NCBI GenBank assembly: GCA_033220425.1
Contig: CM065649.1
Location: forward strand, 806,001-870,000
Reading direction: 5' to 3'
DNA from: Lepraria neglecta
Taxonomy: Eukaryota; Ascomycota; Lecanoromycetes; Lecanorales; Stereocaulaceae
Length of the DNA: 64,000 nucleotides
Positions within the stretch are counted from its first letter, which is position 1, and each line of letters begins with the position of its first letter. Below the pieces are notes generated by a model that saw only the letters and a list, made by a program, of their open reading frames with translations, ran no database searches and had not been told where the DNA came from. This document shows positions 32,099-42,814 of this stretch, piece after piece. The position numbers and the translations under genes are program-made.

Positions 32099-34845
32099 TT
32101 AGGAAACCATGACAAATTGACCAATAGCTGGCACCCCTCCACAAGTGACATAGATCACATACGGTCCAGGCTGCGCAACGTTATTGTTCGGAGGCATGGT
32201 GACTGTCAAGGTCTGCATGGTAGCGCCAGACACGTATCCCGTGTTGTCAAGGAATAGCATGCGGTGATTCATATGTAGGCTGTGGGTGACGTATCCTCCA
32301 TGGTATAGGACGACTTTGCAGACTGTGTTGCCAGTGGGAGCGTTAAATACAACGATAAACGGGCTTCCATTCGCCGTGAGAGAAAGTGAAGAGAGAACTA
32401 CGTTAGTTGGACGCTGAGCGTTATCCTGGAGGTAAGGAGGCGTGTAGATCTCCACTCTGAACTCCGTGACGTAGTCTTCTGAGGGCGTTTGGTTTGGTAC
32501 AGGGGTCAAGACAGGCATTTGTACCGGATTGGACCCCACGACCATGAGAGTACCATCCAATAGCAGAAGGGCACAAGAGTGGTAGAGTCTCGCGATCGTA
32601 GAGCTGCTGCCGGTCGAAAATCGTTGACCCACAGCTTTTGTCGGGTCGTAGATCAGCGCCTCGAGAGTTGAAGCGGTAGCCAATCCAAATCCTTGAGCAC
32701 CTTGATTGCAGCCGTTGACCCAGATTATCGTCCCGTCCGGAAGGAGAGTGGCTTCTACCATACCACGGCCCCCAGGCATTGATTCCATTGCCCACGTTGG
32801 ATTGTCAGACAGAGGCTGAACGCTACCACAGCTGGGGTCTGTCGGACTAGTGATGTCTTGGTAAGCTCCTCCTCCGCAAATTACGATCTCAGGGGCCCAG
32901 TCGTTGGCGCTTGATAAGGGTAAAAGCACGCTGCCGCCTGTGTTTGGATATGTACGGAAGTCGCCTGGTAGATCTGGCAGTGCGGTGACCGTTTGATTCC
33001 CTTCCACATTGAAGACCTCTGCTGATTTCGAAACGAAGATGAAAAGGTCTCCGTTGTTGAGCAGATGGACGAAGGGGTACATGTAGTAGGGTTGGTTTTT
33101 TTCTAATATCTTCAGAGGTATGCTCTTGCCGCTTGAAATGCCCTCCGTGTTCAGTATCTCATAAGTGGGATTGTTGTTGGCCGGAACACTAGGGTCAAGT
33201 CCGTTAAGGCTTCCAGAAGCAACGAAGACCGTGCCGTCAGGCATAGTCTGAGCAGTGGCATACCATCGCGCGGTCGATAATTTGTTACCTGGCTCGCTCC
33301 AGTTACTTCCATCCAGTGAAGCGTCGGTTGAAGAGCGGTTCAGGTAACGAATAGCTGTGAACCCATCGCCGACTGTGGGGTCGATAAAAGCAAGAGGAGC
33401 ATTTCCACCAAGTGATACCCATCTCCCGTCAGCCAGAAACGCGCCACCGGAGCAAAAGGCATTAGTCTCGAAGGCTTGTTAGAAATGTACATGGGATGGC
33501 GATGGGGTAACTTACTGCATATTGAAGTCCAGCAACTGTGTTCGTTGCTGGATCATACTCAGCAGAGTAGGCATACTGTCCGTCAGGGAGCTTGATTTGG
33601 GTATAATTTTCCACTTTGTCTAAGAAAATGACCCGTCCATTCGGCATCAGCCCTGCGTGCATTGCTGGTACACCGGATTGACCAACGACTTTGAAAATCC
33701 CAGGATTCGGAGCGGCAGGAGCAGGCGAAGGACCTGGCACCGGTACTTCAGGTGGACCCACGCATGGCCCGCTTTGACAGCCACTTCCACAATGAGCAGT
33801 AGTGTTTCCGCAAAACTGGTATCGATTAGTACGAACTCTTTGCGTAGTGGACACTCGTTGACGCACCCCATATAGTGAGCAACAAGCACCCTGAGGCCAG
33901 TTTCCGCAAACAGTATTCCCATTTCCAGCTCCGCAAGTGCCGTTGGTCGTGACTGGACCAGTAGAAGGAGCAGTCGACGGTTTGCCTAGTATTGGCTCCT
34001 GGGTTCCTGACGCCGCTGTAGAAGATGTAGGCGTTGTAGCGGATGCAGATGTCGTTCCAGCAGTAGAAGTACATCCACTCTGACAACCATTTGGGACAAC
34101 ACAGCTATGCCTGAATATCAGCAATCCTTCCAGACTACAAGCCTTGAGACAGTGGCTTCAGCACTTACTGTTGAGGGGTGTTGCCACAGTATCCATACTG
34201 CGAACAACATCCACCATACGGGCCATTAGGATCACAAGTCGCATCATCAAAATCCGAGCCGCAACGGCCATCTGTTCGAGGTGCAGTAGGAGGGTCGGCT
34301 TGGCGAGGAGATGTTGTCACTGTTGTGCATCCGGATGTGCAGCCAGCATCACAGTAGTCAGCTGTGTCGCCACACCAGCCATACGAGGAGCAGCATGTTC
34401 CGCTGTAGACTGTGCTATTGGGGTCGCAGAGGAGGCCGCCGTTGTCTGGTCCACAGTTTCCATCTGGAGAGTAGCCTCTAGAGACAAGATCGTTGATGGA
34501 ACGAGGCACGAAATTGTAGGGAGCATCGGCTTCAAAAGATTGCGGATATGGGTGAATGGCAGGTTTGACGCAGCTGTGGTGAGTCAGTATCGAGTGTCAC
34601 TGCCAGTACAAGTAAGGTTCGAGGGCTCACATCTCGCCGCCAACACATTGCATGCCTCGTAGACATCCTGTATAGTAAGGTTCGAGGGCTCACATCTCGC
34701 CGCCAACACATTGCATGCCTCGTAGACATCCTGTATAGTATGGCGATGAGTGATTACAAGATAAGGTGACTTTGTAGTTCACGGGGATATTGCCAACAGC
34801 TTGCTTTAAGGTGAGGCACAGTGCCAGGCCGAATGAGGATTTCAT
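32099..34845 (-). CDS. Secreted glyoxal oxidase (AA5-type copper radical oxidase) with CBM18 chitin-binding modules
   Basis: Five exons: 34845-34694, 34573-34169, 34110-33867, 33815-33516, 33466-32099 (822 aa). Signal peptide MKSSFGLALCLTLKQAVG. Three hevein-like CBM18 modules follow: GNCGPDNGG...CCSSYGWCGDTADYC, GRCGSDFDD...CCSQYGYCGN, and NGTCGAGNG...CCSLYG-FCGNTTAHC (the last completed only by splicing out a 51-bp intron). The Thr/Ser-rich linkers are typical. The C-terminal ~550 residues are a Kelch-like glyoxal/galactose oxidase domain. NAFCSGGAFLADGRW supplies the Cys and ARWYATAQTMPDG the Tyr expected for the Cys-Tyr redox cofactor; LYHSCALLLLDGTLMVVGSNP and LHMNHRMLFLD give copper-ligand Tyr and His. 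It oxidises aldehydes to acids with H2O2 release, probably tethered to chitin. Exon 1's donor lies in a 63-bp tandem duplication. Confidence 0.9.
34611..34736 (-). repeat. 63-bp perfect tandem duplication spanning an exon-intron border
   Basis: 34611-34673 and 34674-34736 are identical. On the gene strand each unit contains the end of exon 1 (GGCGGCGAGAT) and its donor GTGAGCC. Using the first donor gives the productive protein; using the second reads GAG ATG TGA, a stop inside the duplicated exon. Confidence 0.9.
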
Positions 34846-35117
34846 GGTCAATCTCGTTCTGGCTATAAAGTCGCGAAGCGTGACAATGTTGAATTGTAGG
34901 TGAAGAGAATGATCAAGAGCTCATATAAACACGCTTAACTGACCAAATGCTTAGCCGGCTTCCCTTAAAACAGTGTGGCAAGATGGTTGCCATCGAGATA
35001 CGAGTGTATTTACGGCCTTATCCACCGCTCCAGTCATAAGAATTGGAAGGTCATGCGGTCAACCAAGGGCTTGGATTTCACTACCACCTTCCGATTCTTT
35101 ATAGTCCGAAAAATTCG
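34846..35117. promoter_or_regulatory. Upstream region of the glyoxal oxidase gene
   Basis: About 270 bp; contains CATATAAAC-like text around 34920 (gene strand GTTTATATGAG), a plausible TATA element about 75 bp upstream of the start codon. Confidence 0.35.
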
Positions 35118-35858
35118 TCAGAATGCCCCTAGAAAACGCAGCAAGTGATTGTCACCAAAGAGAGTGGGGATGTTCAAAGGAGTGGTTCGTTGGGCTTCTA
35201 TTTTCCAAACCGCGGATGTCTGCTGGCATGGACAATGGCAGAAGATCACAATACTCATGGGAGAGGTGTAAACATTGAACCCTTGTATCAAAAGCATCAT
35301 CAGCCCAGAATGGCAAGCCCATGAGGTACCAGGGGCAACACGAGTTGCATACACTCAGAGAAAAGCGTGCCCAGGTAGGCCTCGGGCAGCTGCATGGCTG
35401 TAGTACACCGCTTTCTGGGTTTCCGGGCGGTTAACGCCTTCGAAAAGATGGACCCTGCGAGGAATACGAGCTTGCCACTCTGTGATGGAGCATTCACGTC
35501 AACTAAAGATCCCCGAAAGGACGATATCGGCGATGATTGGTGGATCTGACGAATCTGCAATATTGCCAAAAGGGACATGATGTGCAGAGCCATGGCAAGT
35601 GGTATTGGAAGCCTAGAAATGTCACTGCCAGGTTTCATCATAGCCATGACGGAATGATGGACTATTTATTCCTTGTCATGTCCTGGTGGTGCTTGACTTG
35701 GCGGTGGGTTTGAGATATTTAGCCACGTCGACCTGCCTGCAGGCGTGGATAATACTTTCCAGGTCGCACTGCACCAACGGCATTGTGGGTCTATTCAGGG
35801 GCAGCTGCTGCCTTCGTTCGATCCAAATGCAGGGCGCTGCAATCAGAGAGGTCATCAT
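35118..35858 (-). pseudogene. Decayed coding fragment of unknown family
   Basis: Minus-strand fragments 35858-35676 (LPLNRPTMPLVQCDLESIIH...VDVAKYLKP) and 35647-35118 (LPIPLAMALHIMSLLAILQI) read like pieces of one protein. The helical, Leu-rich style recalls the C-terminal part of a fungal transcription-factor regulatory domain, but I cannot confirm this. No start, cluster domain or intact frame is present. Confidence 0.3.
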
Positions 35859-35894
35859 GTTAGGACTTGAGGCCGTGCACCTGCTGGTCGGTTA

Positions 35895-36205
35895 GAAGGG
35901 TTCACCCCCCAACCGGCCAAAACCCCCAACCGTTCACCTTGCTCTAACTCCACAGATACGAAGTTTGACAATATATGTTTGCGTATAGAACTGTTGATTT
36001 TGTACGTCTCTAAAAGGTTGGTACCGAATCTTTTGTTAAAATTTGCCTGGTCGATGAATTGTAGAGCTCTGCAAATTTTCGCTACCTGCGCCCCTAGGAG
36101 AGCCCTAGCGTTATACCCCAGAGCAGAAATATCGATAATTCCGGGCGGCAGCCCTACAAGGCTGGCCTGTTGGGGGATTTTGGACGGTTAGAGGGTGAAC
36201 CCTTC
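35895..36205. mobile_element. 311-bp MITE, TA-flanked
   Basis: Terminal inverted repeats of about 36 bp: left GAAGGGTTCACCCCCCAACC..., right ...GGTTAGAGGGTGAACCCTTC, with about four mismatches, all C/T or G/A. A TA lies on each side (35893-35894, 36206-36207). No coding capacity. Consistent with a non-autonomous Tc1/mariner-type element. Confidence 0.8.
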
Positions 36206-36207
36206 TA

Positions 36208-36987
36208 TGGTCGCGGTGGAAACAATGATGAGCGCTGCATCTGCACGAAATTTCTACGTATGCTGTTTGGCAAGCCATTATGAGGTCAGTGCTGCAGAGG
36301 ATGTCGTGCCCTGTTTGGATGAAAGAGCTCTGGGTTCCCTTGAAAAGTTGCTGGAAATCTGCGGATCTCTGAATTTAGAAGCAGCCCCATTGCGTGGTAG
36401 GGATCCAGCTCTATTGGTAAGGTAGCAATAAAGCTCAACCAGCTGAAAGGATACAATAGCGTATAGGAGATTCTGAGCGTCAGTTGCGTATTACAGCATC
36501 CGCTTTCAGTCTTGCAGCAGCAGTGAAAGGAGGAAATTGGCAAATTACGATTGCTAATGCCTCCCGTGAAACCGTGGTGAGTAACGCCGGCTCTCTTTGC
36601 AGACCTCTTCGAGATCAAGGCTTGTCGTTCTAATTTCATAAAAGAACTTCCTTGCCAGCATCTCTGCTCGAACATCCAGGTTTCAGCTACATACAGACGC
36701 CTATCTGAGCATTCATAATGCCTATTGATGTTCATGTGAAGCGTACTTCAGGCCAGAAAACTAGTCCACTACCCTGATATTGCCTCAATGTCTATATTTT
36801 AGCAGTACTGAAAGGAAAACCCTAACAAGCTGCGACCGTTGAAGGTCCATGACAGCTCATAAAACCACCAAACAGAAATCTATCCTCCTGTCGATAGTCA
36901 ACTATCAACGGCGTCCCAAAACTCGCTCCCACAGTCAACATATTTTCAATTTTCCCTTCCAATGCCATTTTTAGCTTCTTATATGAT
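36208..36987. other. 780-bp intergenic region
   Basis: 3' flank of the secreted-protein gene. The frame at 36286-36735 (-) overlaps nothing but lacks domain features and looks random. I see nothing supported. Confidence 0.35.
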
Positions 36988-37851
36988 CTAGGAGCTTGTC
37001 GAGTACGGCGCTACATTCGTTCCCGTGAGTAGCCCCTCGCTGGTAAGAACGCTAATAGCATCATTGATGGAATTCTCGTGGAAAGTTGCAGTGTCTAGAC
37101 AAACCACGGTCAGATACCCTTCACACAAATACAAACGCCGGTAGACTTACCAAAAGGGTCGCCGATATCGCAGCGGTATGCAGCATAAATGACAGTGGAC
37201 TCGTCGCTGACTGAAGTCTGCTGCACAGAGAAGGTTTCCCAGTAGCCATCGAAAGTGGCTCCACCTTCAGCTTCCGGTTTTTCGACCTCAGGAGGATCTG
37301 GCCATAAAAGAAATGTCAGGGACTCCACCATAAATCTCTTCCTCACAAATGGTTAGACTGTTACTTACCTGGATTTTGTCGATAGCGTTGGGTGAAAGAC
37401 CCGTCATAGTAGGTTTCGCTTTCAATGAGCTACTATCGTCAGGCCCGTAACCAAAGCACGACGTCTAGGACAAACATACCTCCTCAGTCAAAGTAACGCC
37501 ATCGCCGATACTGAACGTGCGAGTGGCTCCATACTCATTGTCAATGCCTGTCGTGCTTAGCAGGGTAAGATTGAACCAGGTCGTTTCAAAGACTAGATGG
37601 CCCTTGATCAGCATCTATGGATGGTTTGAGTCTCGATGAGCCCTACAGTCATTCGTTAAATCGCCGATGTCATTTGCAGTTGCGCCGATAGTTGCGTAGG
37701 TGGTGATGTTCCTGAAGGTTGCTCCGGCTGGACAGGAGCAAGGCTGATCAACGTTACTGCAAAGGGGAAGGGATGACCTCGAGACAATGGATGGTAATGA
37801 TGTAACCAAGAGAGGGAGAGCCAAGGCAGTAGCAAGGATATTGTGGACCAT
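36988..37851 (-). CDS. Small secreted protein, 210 aa (possible SRPBCC-like fold)
   Basis: Five short exons with consistent phases: 37851-37647, 37592-37480, 37429-37369, 37297-37151, 37094-36988. Signal peptide MVHNILATALALPLLVTSLPS. Mature part has four Cys (LCSNVDQPCSCP ... AYRCDIGD). The spliced core reads NDIGDLTND-FFETTWFNLTLL, GATRTFSIGDGVTLTEE-LIE, FTQRYRQNP, GYWETFSVQQTSVSDES. A strand pattern of G-x-x-R, acidic-E-x-L, Y-x-Y and alternating hydrophobics is reminiscent of SRPBCC/polyketide-cyclase-like proteins, but this is inference and I know no function for the family. Frame continuity through four introns makes the gene model convincing even though no single exon exceeds 70 codons. 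Confidence 0.8.
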
Positions 37852-38670
37852 TTTGGTGGTCTGTGAGAAGAAAAACAGACAGATTTGTGGATTCAAAGTG
37901 TCTTGAGAATGTGTGAGAAGGCTACCTTTTATTGCTCTACTGCTGCACTGCTGCTTAGGAAGCAACGTCCTTTCGGGCAGTGCTACGCCAGTATGACGGG
38001 TGACTCAGATTGCAACCGGGAGGTACGGATCTATGCGCTTACCTGCCATACTCCAGTCAAAAAGAGACTTATTTTAGGCGGCCAGCGTCGAGGAAGATAC
38101 TCGGTATGGGTATCCAACCAGCCGGGCCGTGAGGGACATCAGTCGTGTCCAAAGGCGTCAAGAACATGGGTCCAGTGACTTGGGAAGGAACGGAAAGAGT
38201 CGTGTCATGTCATGTCAGCTGTAGGAGCTGGAAGAGTCATCCATGACCCTATTTATATGAAAATTACGATCTCTCAATGATTACACTCATGTCAGATTGA
38301 GCAATCATTCTTTGTTGCATAGGACCGTTTGTCATCGGGCATCATCCGGGAATTGCATTACCAATAGATAAAGTAGGCAGAGTTTCTGCGTTTCCTTTGC
38401 GCCTATCGCATTTCCGCAGGTGGACTATGGTAGAAGGGTTGCCAACTTGCTAAAAATGACAGGTCTTTCCAAGCTGAGCCATGATTTGTCAAGTTGTGTA
38501 CTCGGAGAAATAAGTATTCCAGGCCCGAGGATCCGAAGCTCGGGTTATTTTCTGCTCTTTCATCTGCCGTAGAGCTGCACAAACAGTCTTCTGATGAGTG
38601 CGATTTAGTTCTAATTCAATCAACGATTCTCAGCTCAGAGGCAGCCTACAGGCCTTGCAGAAGTTTGTAT
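37852..38670. other. 819-bp intergenic region
   Basis: Promoter side of the secreted-protein gene and left flank of the Tc1/mariner element. A CATGTCATGTCA duplication lies near 38203-38217. No supported gene. Confidence 0.4.
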
Positions 38671-40112
38671 CGAGGGTCAATGACACTAATGTTCGCCAAG
38701 CTATTTTCTCCGCTAAATCACCGCATTTACCAGGGGAAGAATTAATTTAAATAGCGACAGCGAGGTAGAATTGAAGCTATACAAGCGGGAATCTAGTAGT
38801 TCTAATACCCTAGAAGCTTGTTTGCATACCATGTCGCTCCGCGCACTGCTTCGTCCTTGCCCTCATCCCTTTCTTACCAATAATCAGCGTATTAATTTCC
38901 TCATAGCTAATAGCCTCCCATTCCTCGTAGCAGTACTGCTTAAGCTCCTCTTTTGTTGTAGGTTTCCTTCGCTTAACTCGTTGCTTAAGAATCCTCCAGA
39001 CGTTCTCAATTGGATTGAGATCTGGCGACTGTGGGGGCCAATTATCCACGTAGTCCAGATCCATGAGATCTTTCTGTAGACGAGCTGGATTCTCTTGAGA
39101 ATTAGTACCATGCCCACCATCGTTATCCTCCTGAAAGACCATATGTTGGCCCCTTGACTCTAGATACCGCTTGCGTGCTTGTACAATTGGTAGTATATAG
39201 CGAACGTAGACCTCCTGTGTCATATTCCCTCCTGATTTCTTCTTATCTTTGCCTTTGGGGTTCTTTATAGATCGAGGTACAGTATCTACGTGCGATTCCT
39301 CGTCATGGCCATAGGGAATCAAGTCACTCTTGTAGTTCCACCCAATCATCGCCCAAAAAGAGAAATCCGACTTCCCCTTTTTCAGCTTCTTTTGTATACA
39401 GTCGGGGCAATTTCGTTCCCCTTTCATACGAATCACCCATTCAGTACCCCTAGAGTTCTTCTGGATATGGAATTCGTCACTCCAATGCCATTGCTTCCAT
39501 TGCCAATCTTGTAGGTATTGCCATTCGTCGGTAACGTTCCATCTTTTAGTAATATTTGCGTTAGACAGCCACTTCTTCTGGCATGCTCGACATTTCTTGT
39601 ATCCTGCGTTATTCATTCGCCTCTTAATTGTTCGCTCGTTTCCTAGAGCACCAGTTTCAATGCCTAAACCCTCCCAATCAAGAGTCCTTTTGCGGTACCG
39701 GCCCTGGATATGGCACTCCATCTTGTGTACAGTATCCTGGTCGATCTTTGGGGGTCGCCCACGGCGTGCCTGGCCAGAGTGACGGTCGTTATCAAGGTTC
39801 TTGGTACACATATCACGCTGGGTACGGGGCGGAACACCGTGTTCTTCATAGATATCGCTTGCCGACTTCCCATCTGCCTTCATTTGGCGTACGCGAGCGA
39901 CGGTAGGAGTATCCCATTCTTAACCGCGACGGTGAGGGAGGGAGGGTCCTACACCACAGGGGGGAGGAGTAGAAGGTTTCTCGTAGTTAGGAGTGTTCTT
40001 ACTACGCATTTTAAAGCGTTGTTGGTAGAGTAATTTATTTATTAAGATGGTAGGTCTGCATTTTGTTGATAGTCCTAATTTCGCTTGGCGAACATTAGTG
40101 TCATTGACCCTC
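38671..40112 (-). mobile_element. Tc1/mariner DNA transposon, nearly intact
   Basis: 1,442 bp with identical 30-bp terminal inverted repeats: CGAGGGTCAATGACACTAAT... at 38671-38700 and its reverse complement at 40083-40112. TAT (containing the TA target) is present on both sides. The element encodes a Tc1-type transposase on the minus strand. Perfect termini and a single visible coding defect argue for a young insertion. Confidence 0.88.
38810..40009 (-). CDS. Tc1/mariner transposase (DDE_3), one internal stop near the N-terminus
   Basis: Coding text runs from ATG 40009 (MRSKNTPNYEKPSTPPP) to the stop at 38810, 400 codons with one TAA at codon 30 (GGT TAA GAA TGG); a CAA-to-TAA change would explain it. 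Downstream, an ATG at 39883 gives a 357-residue open frame. The HTH region (KSASDIYEEHGVPPRTQRDM) is followed by an AT-hook-like RRGRPPKID and the catalytic DDE triad: WSDEFHI, FQEDNDGGHG and SPDLNPIENVWRILK. CxxC pairs (KKCRAC; CPDC) are present. Whether initiation at 39883 yields active protein is unknown, since the first HTH helix would be truncated. Confidence 0.85.
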
Positions 40113-40342
40113 GTATCGTTTTCGAGCGGGTTGCCAAGGCGGCAGGGCACTAGCGTCCCTAGCATTCAGCCCTGCACTTTTTCGCCCAGCCCAGCCCCGC
40201 CATCGCGATTGTGCCTGCCACTTCACCAATCGCCAGCCTCCACCACGACAGCAAAGTATGTACTTCTCCTACGGCTCTCATTCTAGCATCATGCAACTGG
40301 ATAGCATAGTCTACTTTCCACGAAGACGAAATTACGACCGAC

Positions 40343-42814
40343 ATGAATTTGGGTGACTCAAATCTCAAATATGTCAATACAAGCAGACCTCAACTCGTCC
40401 ACTCTAATTCCAAGCAATCCGTCACTGCATCGGACGACTACTATTCGCTTACCTCCGAGGCATCAAGCAGTGATGACCACAATACCGTCCGCCGATATGA
40501 GACCCCCCCAATGCACATGCGATCCGCAGATGCAAGTGGCGACGCCCTGCAATCCGAAGCAAAACAGTCTGAAGCAACCATCCCAACAATTAGACCGGTC
40601 AAGCATAAGGATCCAGCAGACGAGTACCTTGAGAAAGCCACCACGAGTGGGGAGCACAAGATCAAGCGGAAACCAATATCGTCCTCATCATCAGAATCAG
40701 AAACCACCATCATGCGGAGACCCATCGACGAAGTTAGCCCACCGACGCCTGGAGTCGATGATACGCCCTATATTCAATTCGCGATAGACCAGTTGACACG
40801 CGACGAAGAGGTGGTGGGTTCGCGACAGGAGAACTTAGGGAGCGAAGCATCGTATCCAGTGGACAGGATCGTGCCAGACCAGGGCTTGGGCTACTATGAT
40901 CAAAGACTGCAAGGGCAGTGTCCGGACCCTGAAAGGCGACGCCAGTACTCACCTCGTAAGTCACTGCCTACCTACTTTATAAGTCGGTATCTAATGCCAT
41001 TCACAGCCCCAGAGAGCGTCCTCATACCTACAGAACCGACAACGGAGACCTTCAGATACCCAAAGCTCAACTTCGTACCTCGCCCACTTCGAGTCGCGTC
41101 TCTCACCACTCTTATCCTCTGCTGCCTTCTCATGATTGCAGGCCTCCTCTTCTGCGCTATATACCCGACAAACCACAGCGGCTTATGGGTATATGACGGC
41201 GTTGGTACAGGCCGCTACTTCGTTTTCCAATACCTGCCTACCCTCCTTGCGAGCCTCATCATCATCTGGGTCTTAATCATCCAGAGCGCAACATGTCGAG
41301 TCTTCCCGTTCATCACTTTGGCACATGAACGGGTCTCCATGAATTCTGCGGTTCTGCACGACTCGGCGCTGTTTCCTGCCAACTATTTGTTACCCAATAT
41401 GTCCTTTTTCCGCCACCAAGAGCCCTTGCTCGGCCTTTGTTCCATAACATTCTGGCTCGCGTTCTTCACTATTCCCTTGCAAGCCTCCCTATTCCAATCA
41501 CGATACTACCTTCCAGAAGGTGTTTGGAGATGGACAGCAGCGCAACCAATTGCGTGGACGTTGTTCGTTCTGTACCTGCTTTTGGCACTTACGCTGGTAC
41601 TCCTATTGGCTAGATTCGCAACTCGCCAGACTGGACTCAAATGGGACCCAGTATGCTTAGCAGACATCCTGTCACTCTTCCACCGAGCAAACTTCCTGTC
41701 GGACTTCGAGCGGTCGGAGGTCGAGGGCTCGCGGTTACGCTACTTTCCAGGGAAACATCTCAGACTTGGTTACTGGATGACTTCGAACCACACGAACGAA
41801 GCATTCTATGGAATCGGAGAGGAAAATGTGCCCGTGAGGCGATACTCTTTGGAAAGAGGCAAGATGAGAGCAGTTACGGATCTGTCGACTTTCGACCTGG
41901 AAGGACAGCGGCCTCGGGAGTCTTCCACATTCGACGCACTGCAAAGAGATATACATACACCAGACGTCCGCTATAGGTGGCTACCATGGTTCCTCAAGGA
42001 TGGCTTTGTGGTTGCATGGATCATCATTGCCCTGGTTCTGATGATCGCTTTTGTCGTGGTCAGCTTCGTCAACAACGCAGTGAAAACGGGCTTCCTTCCC
42101 ATGTTGCCAGCGCCAACAACACCTCAAGGCTTCTCGCCCGCTAACTTCCTATACAGCTTCGTTCCGGCTTTCATAGGCACAATCCTCTTCCTCGTATGGC
42201 AGCCCATCGACACGTATTTCCGCGCTCTTCAGCCCTTCGCCAACCTTGCCAGTCCTCGTGGATGCTCGGCCGACAATTCCCTTCTACTCGACTACACCTC
42301 GCGCCTACCCATCGAGGTTACGTTGAAAGCTGCTGTGGACGGGCACTACAAAGTTGCCTGGATTTCTTTCATCAGCCTTCTCGCTATCACCCTACCTATC
42401 CTAGCAGGCGGAGTGTTCACGGCACAGTTCGTGATTGATGCGCAGAGCGTCCGCATGGCAGCCGATATGCCAGGGTACTACGCACTGGTCGTTTTCGTCA
42501 TCATCTACGCTCTCTCATTCCTCATTATATGGCCTGGACGAAAGCGAGAATTACCACACGACATCAACACGGTTGGCCAGCTTATCAGCTTCTTCTACCA
42601 AAGCCCGCTACTCAGTGACGCTGCCTTCAGCGAGCCGAGGAGCAAGATCGATCTACAAACGAAATTGATAGGGACGCCGAGAGGTGAGAAAGCAAGCCCG
42701 AAATATGCATTCGGGGTGTTTATGGGGCAAGATGGAAGGGAACATCTTGGGATTGATAGGTTGGAGAGGCCTGGGTCTGGGGAGATGTTTGTTACGACTA
42801 GGATGAAGAGATGA
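40343..42814 (+). CDS. DUF3433 multi-pass membrane protein
   Basis: Fungal membrane protein with two DUF3433 units. The N-terminal ~220 residues are Ser/Thr/charged and disordered. Then come a paired-TM block (VASLTTLILCCLLMIAGLLF; LLASLIIIWVLIIQSATCRV) and HERVSMNSAVLHDSALFPANY, the typical DUF3433 signature. Further TM segments are near LFVLYLLLALTLVLLLARF, and a second copy of the arrangement lies around 550-760 (WIIIALVLMIAFVVVSFV; LYSFVPAFIGTILFLVWQPI). A likely 51-bp intron, 40956-41006 (GTAAGT...CTAAT...CACAG), is a multiple of three with no stop, so the frame is open with or without splicing; removing it joins YSP-PPESVLIP. Function of the family is unknown; plasma-membrane or vacuolar location is inference. 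ATG 40343 is the first in frame. Confidence 0.85.
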   Translation: MNLGDSNLKYVNTSRPQLVHSNSKQSVTASDDYYSLTSEASSSDDHNTVRRYETPPMHMRSADASGDALQSEAKQSEATIPTIRPVKHKDPADEYLEKATTSGEHKIKRKPISSSSSESETTIMRRPIDEVSPPTPGVDDTPYIQFAIDQLTRDEEVVGSRQENLGSEASYPVDRIVPDQGLGYYDQRLQGQCPDPERRRQYSPRKSLPTYFISRYLMPFTAPESVLIPTEPTTETFRYPKLNFVPRPLRVASLTTLILCCLLMIAGLLFCAIYPTNHSGLWVYDGVGTGRYFVFQYLPTLLASLIIIWVLIIQSATCRVFPFITLAHERVSMNSAVLHDSALFPANYLLPNMSFFRHQEPLLGLCSITFWLAFFTIPLQASLFQSRYYLPEGVWRWTAAQPIAWTLFVLYLLLALTLVLLLARFATRQTGLKWDPVCLADILSLFHRANFLSDFERSEVEGSRLRYFPGKHLRLGYWMTSNHTNEAFYGIGEENVPVRRYSLERGKMRAVTDLSTFDLEGQRPRESSTFDALQRDIHTPDVRYRWLPWFLKDGFVVAWIIIALVLMIAFVVVSFVNNAVKTGFLPMLPAPTTPQGFSPANFLYSFVPAFIGTILFLVWQPIDTYFRALQPFANLASPRGCSADNSLLLDYTSRLPIEVTLKAAVDGHYKVAWISFISLLAITLPILAGGVFTAQFVIDAQSVRMAADMPGYYALVVFVIIYALSFLIIWPGRKRELPHDINTVGQLISFFYQSPLLSDAAFSEPRSKIDLQTKLIGTPRGEKASPKYAFGVFMGQDGREHLGIDRLERPGSGEMFVTTRMKR

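Noticed and set aside
38771-39906. Plus-strand frames across the Tc1/mariner transposase
   Set aside because: Antisense shadows of the transposase gene.
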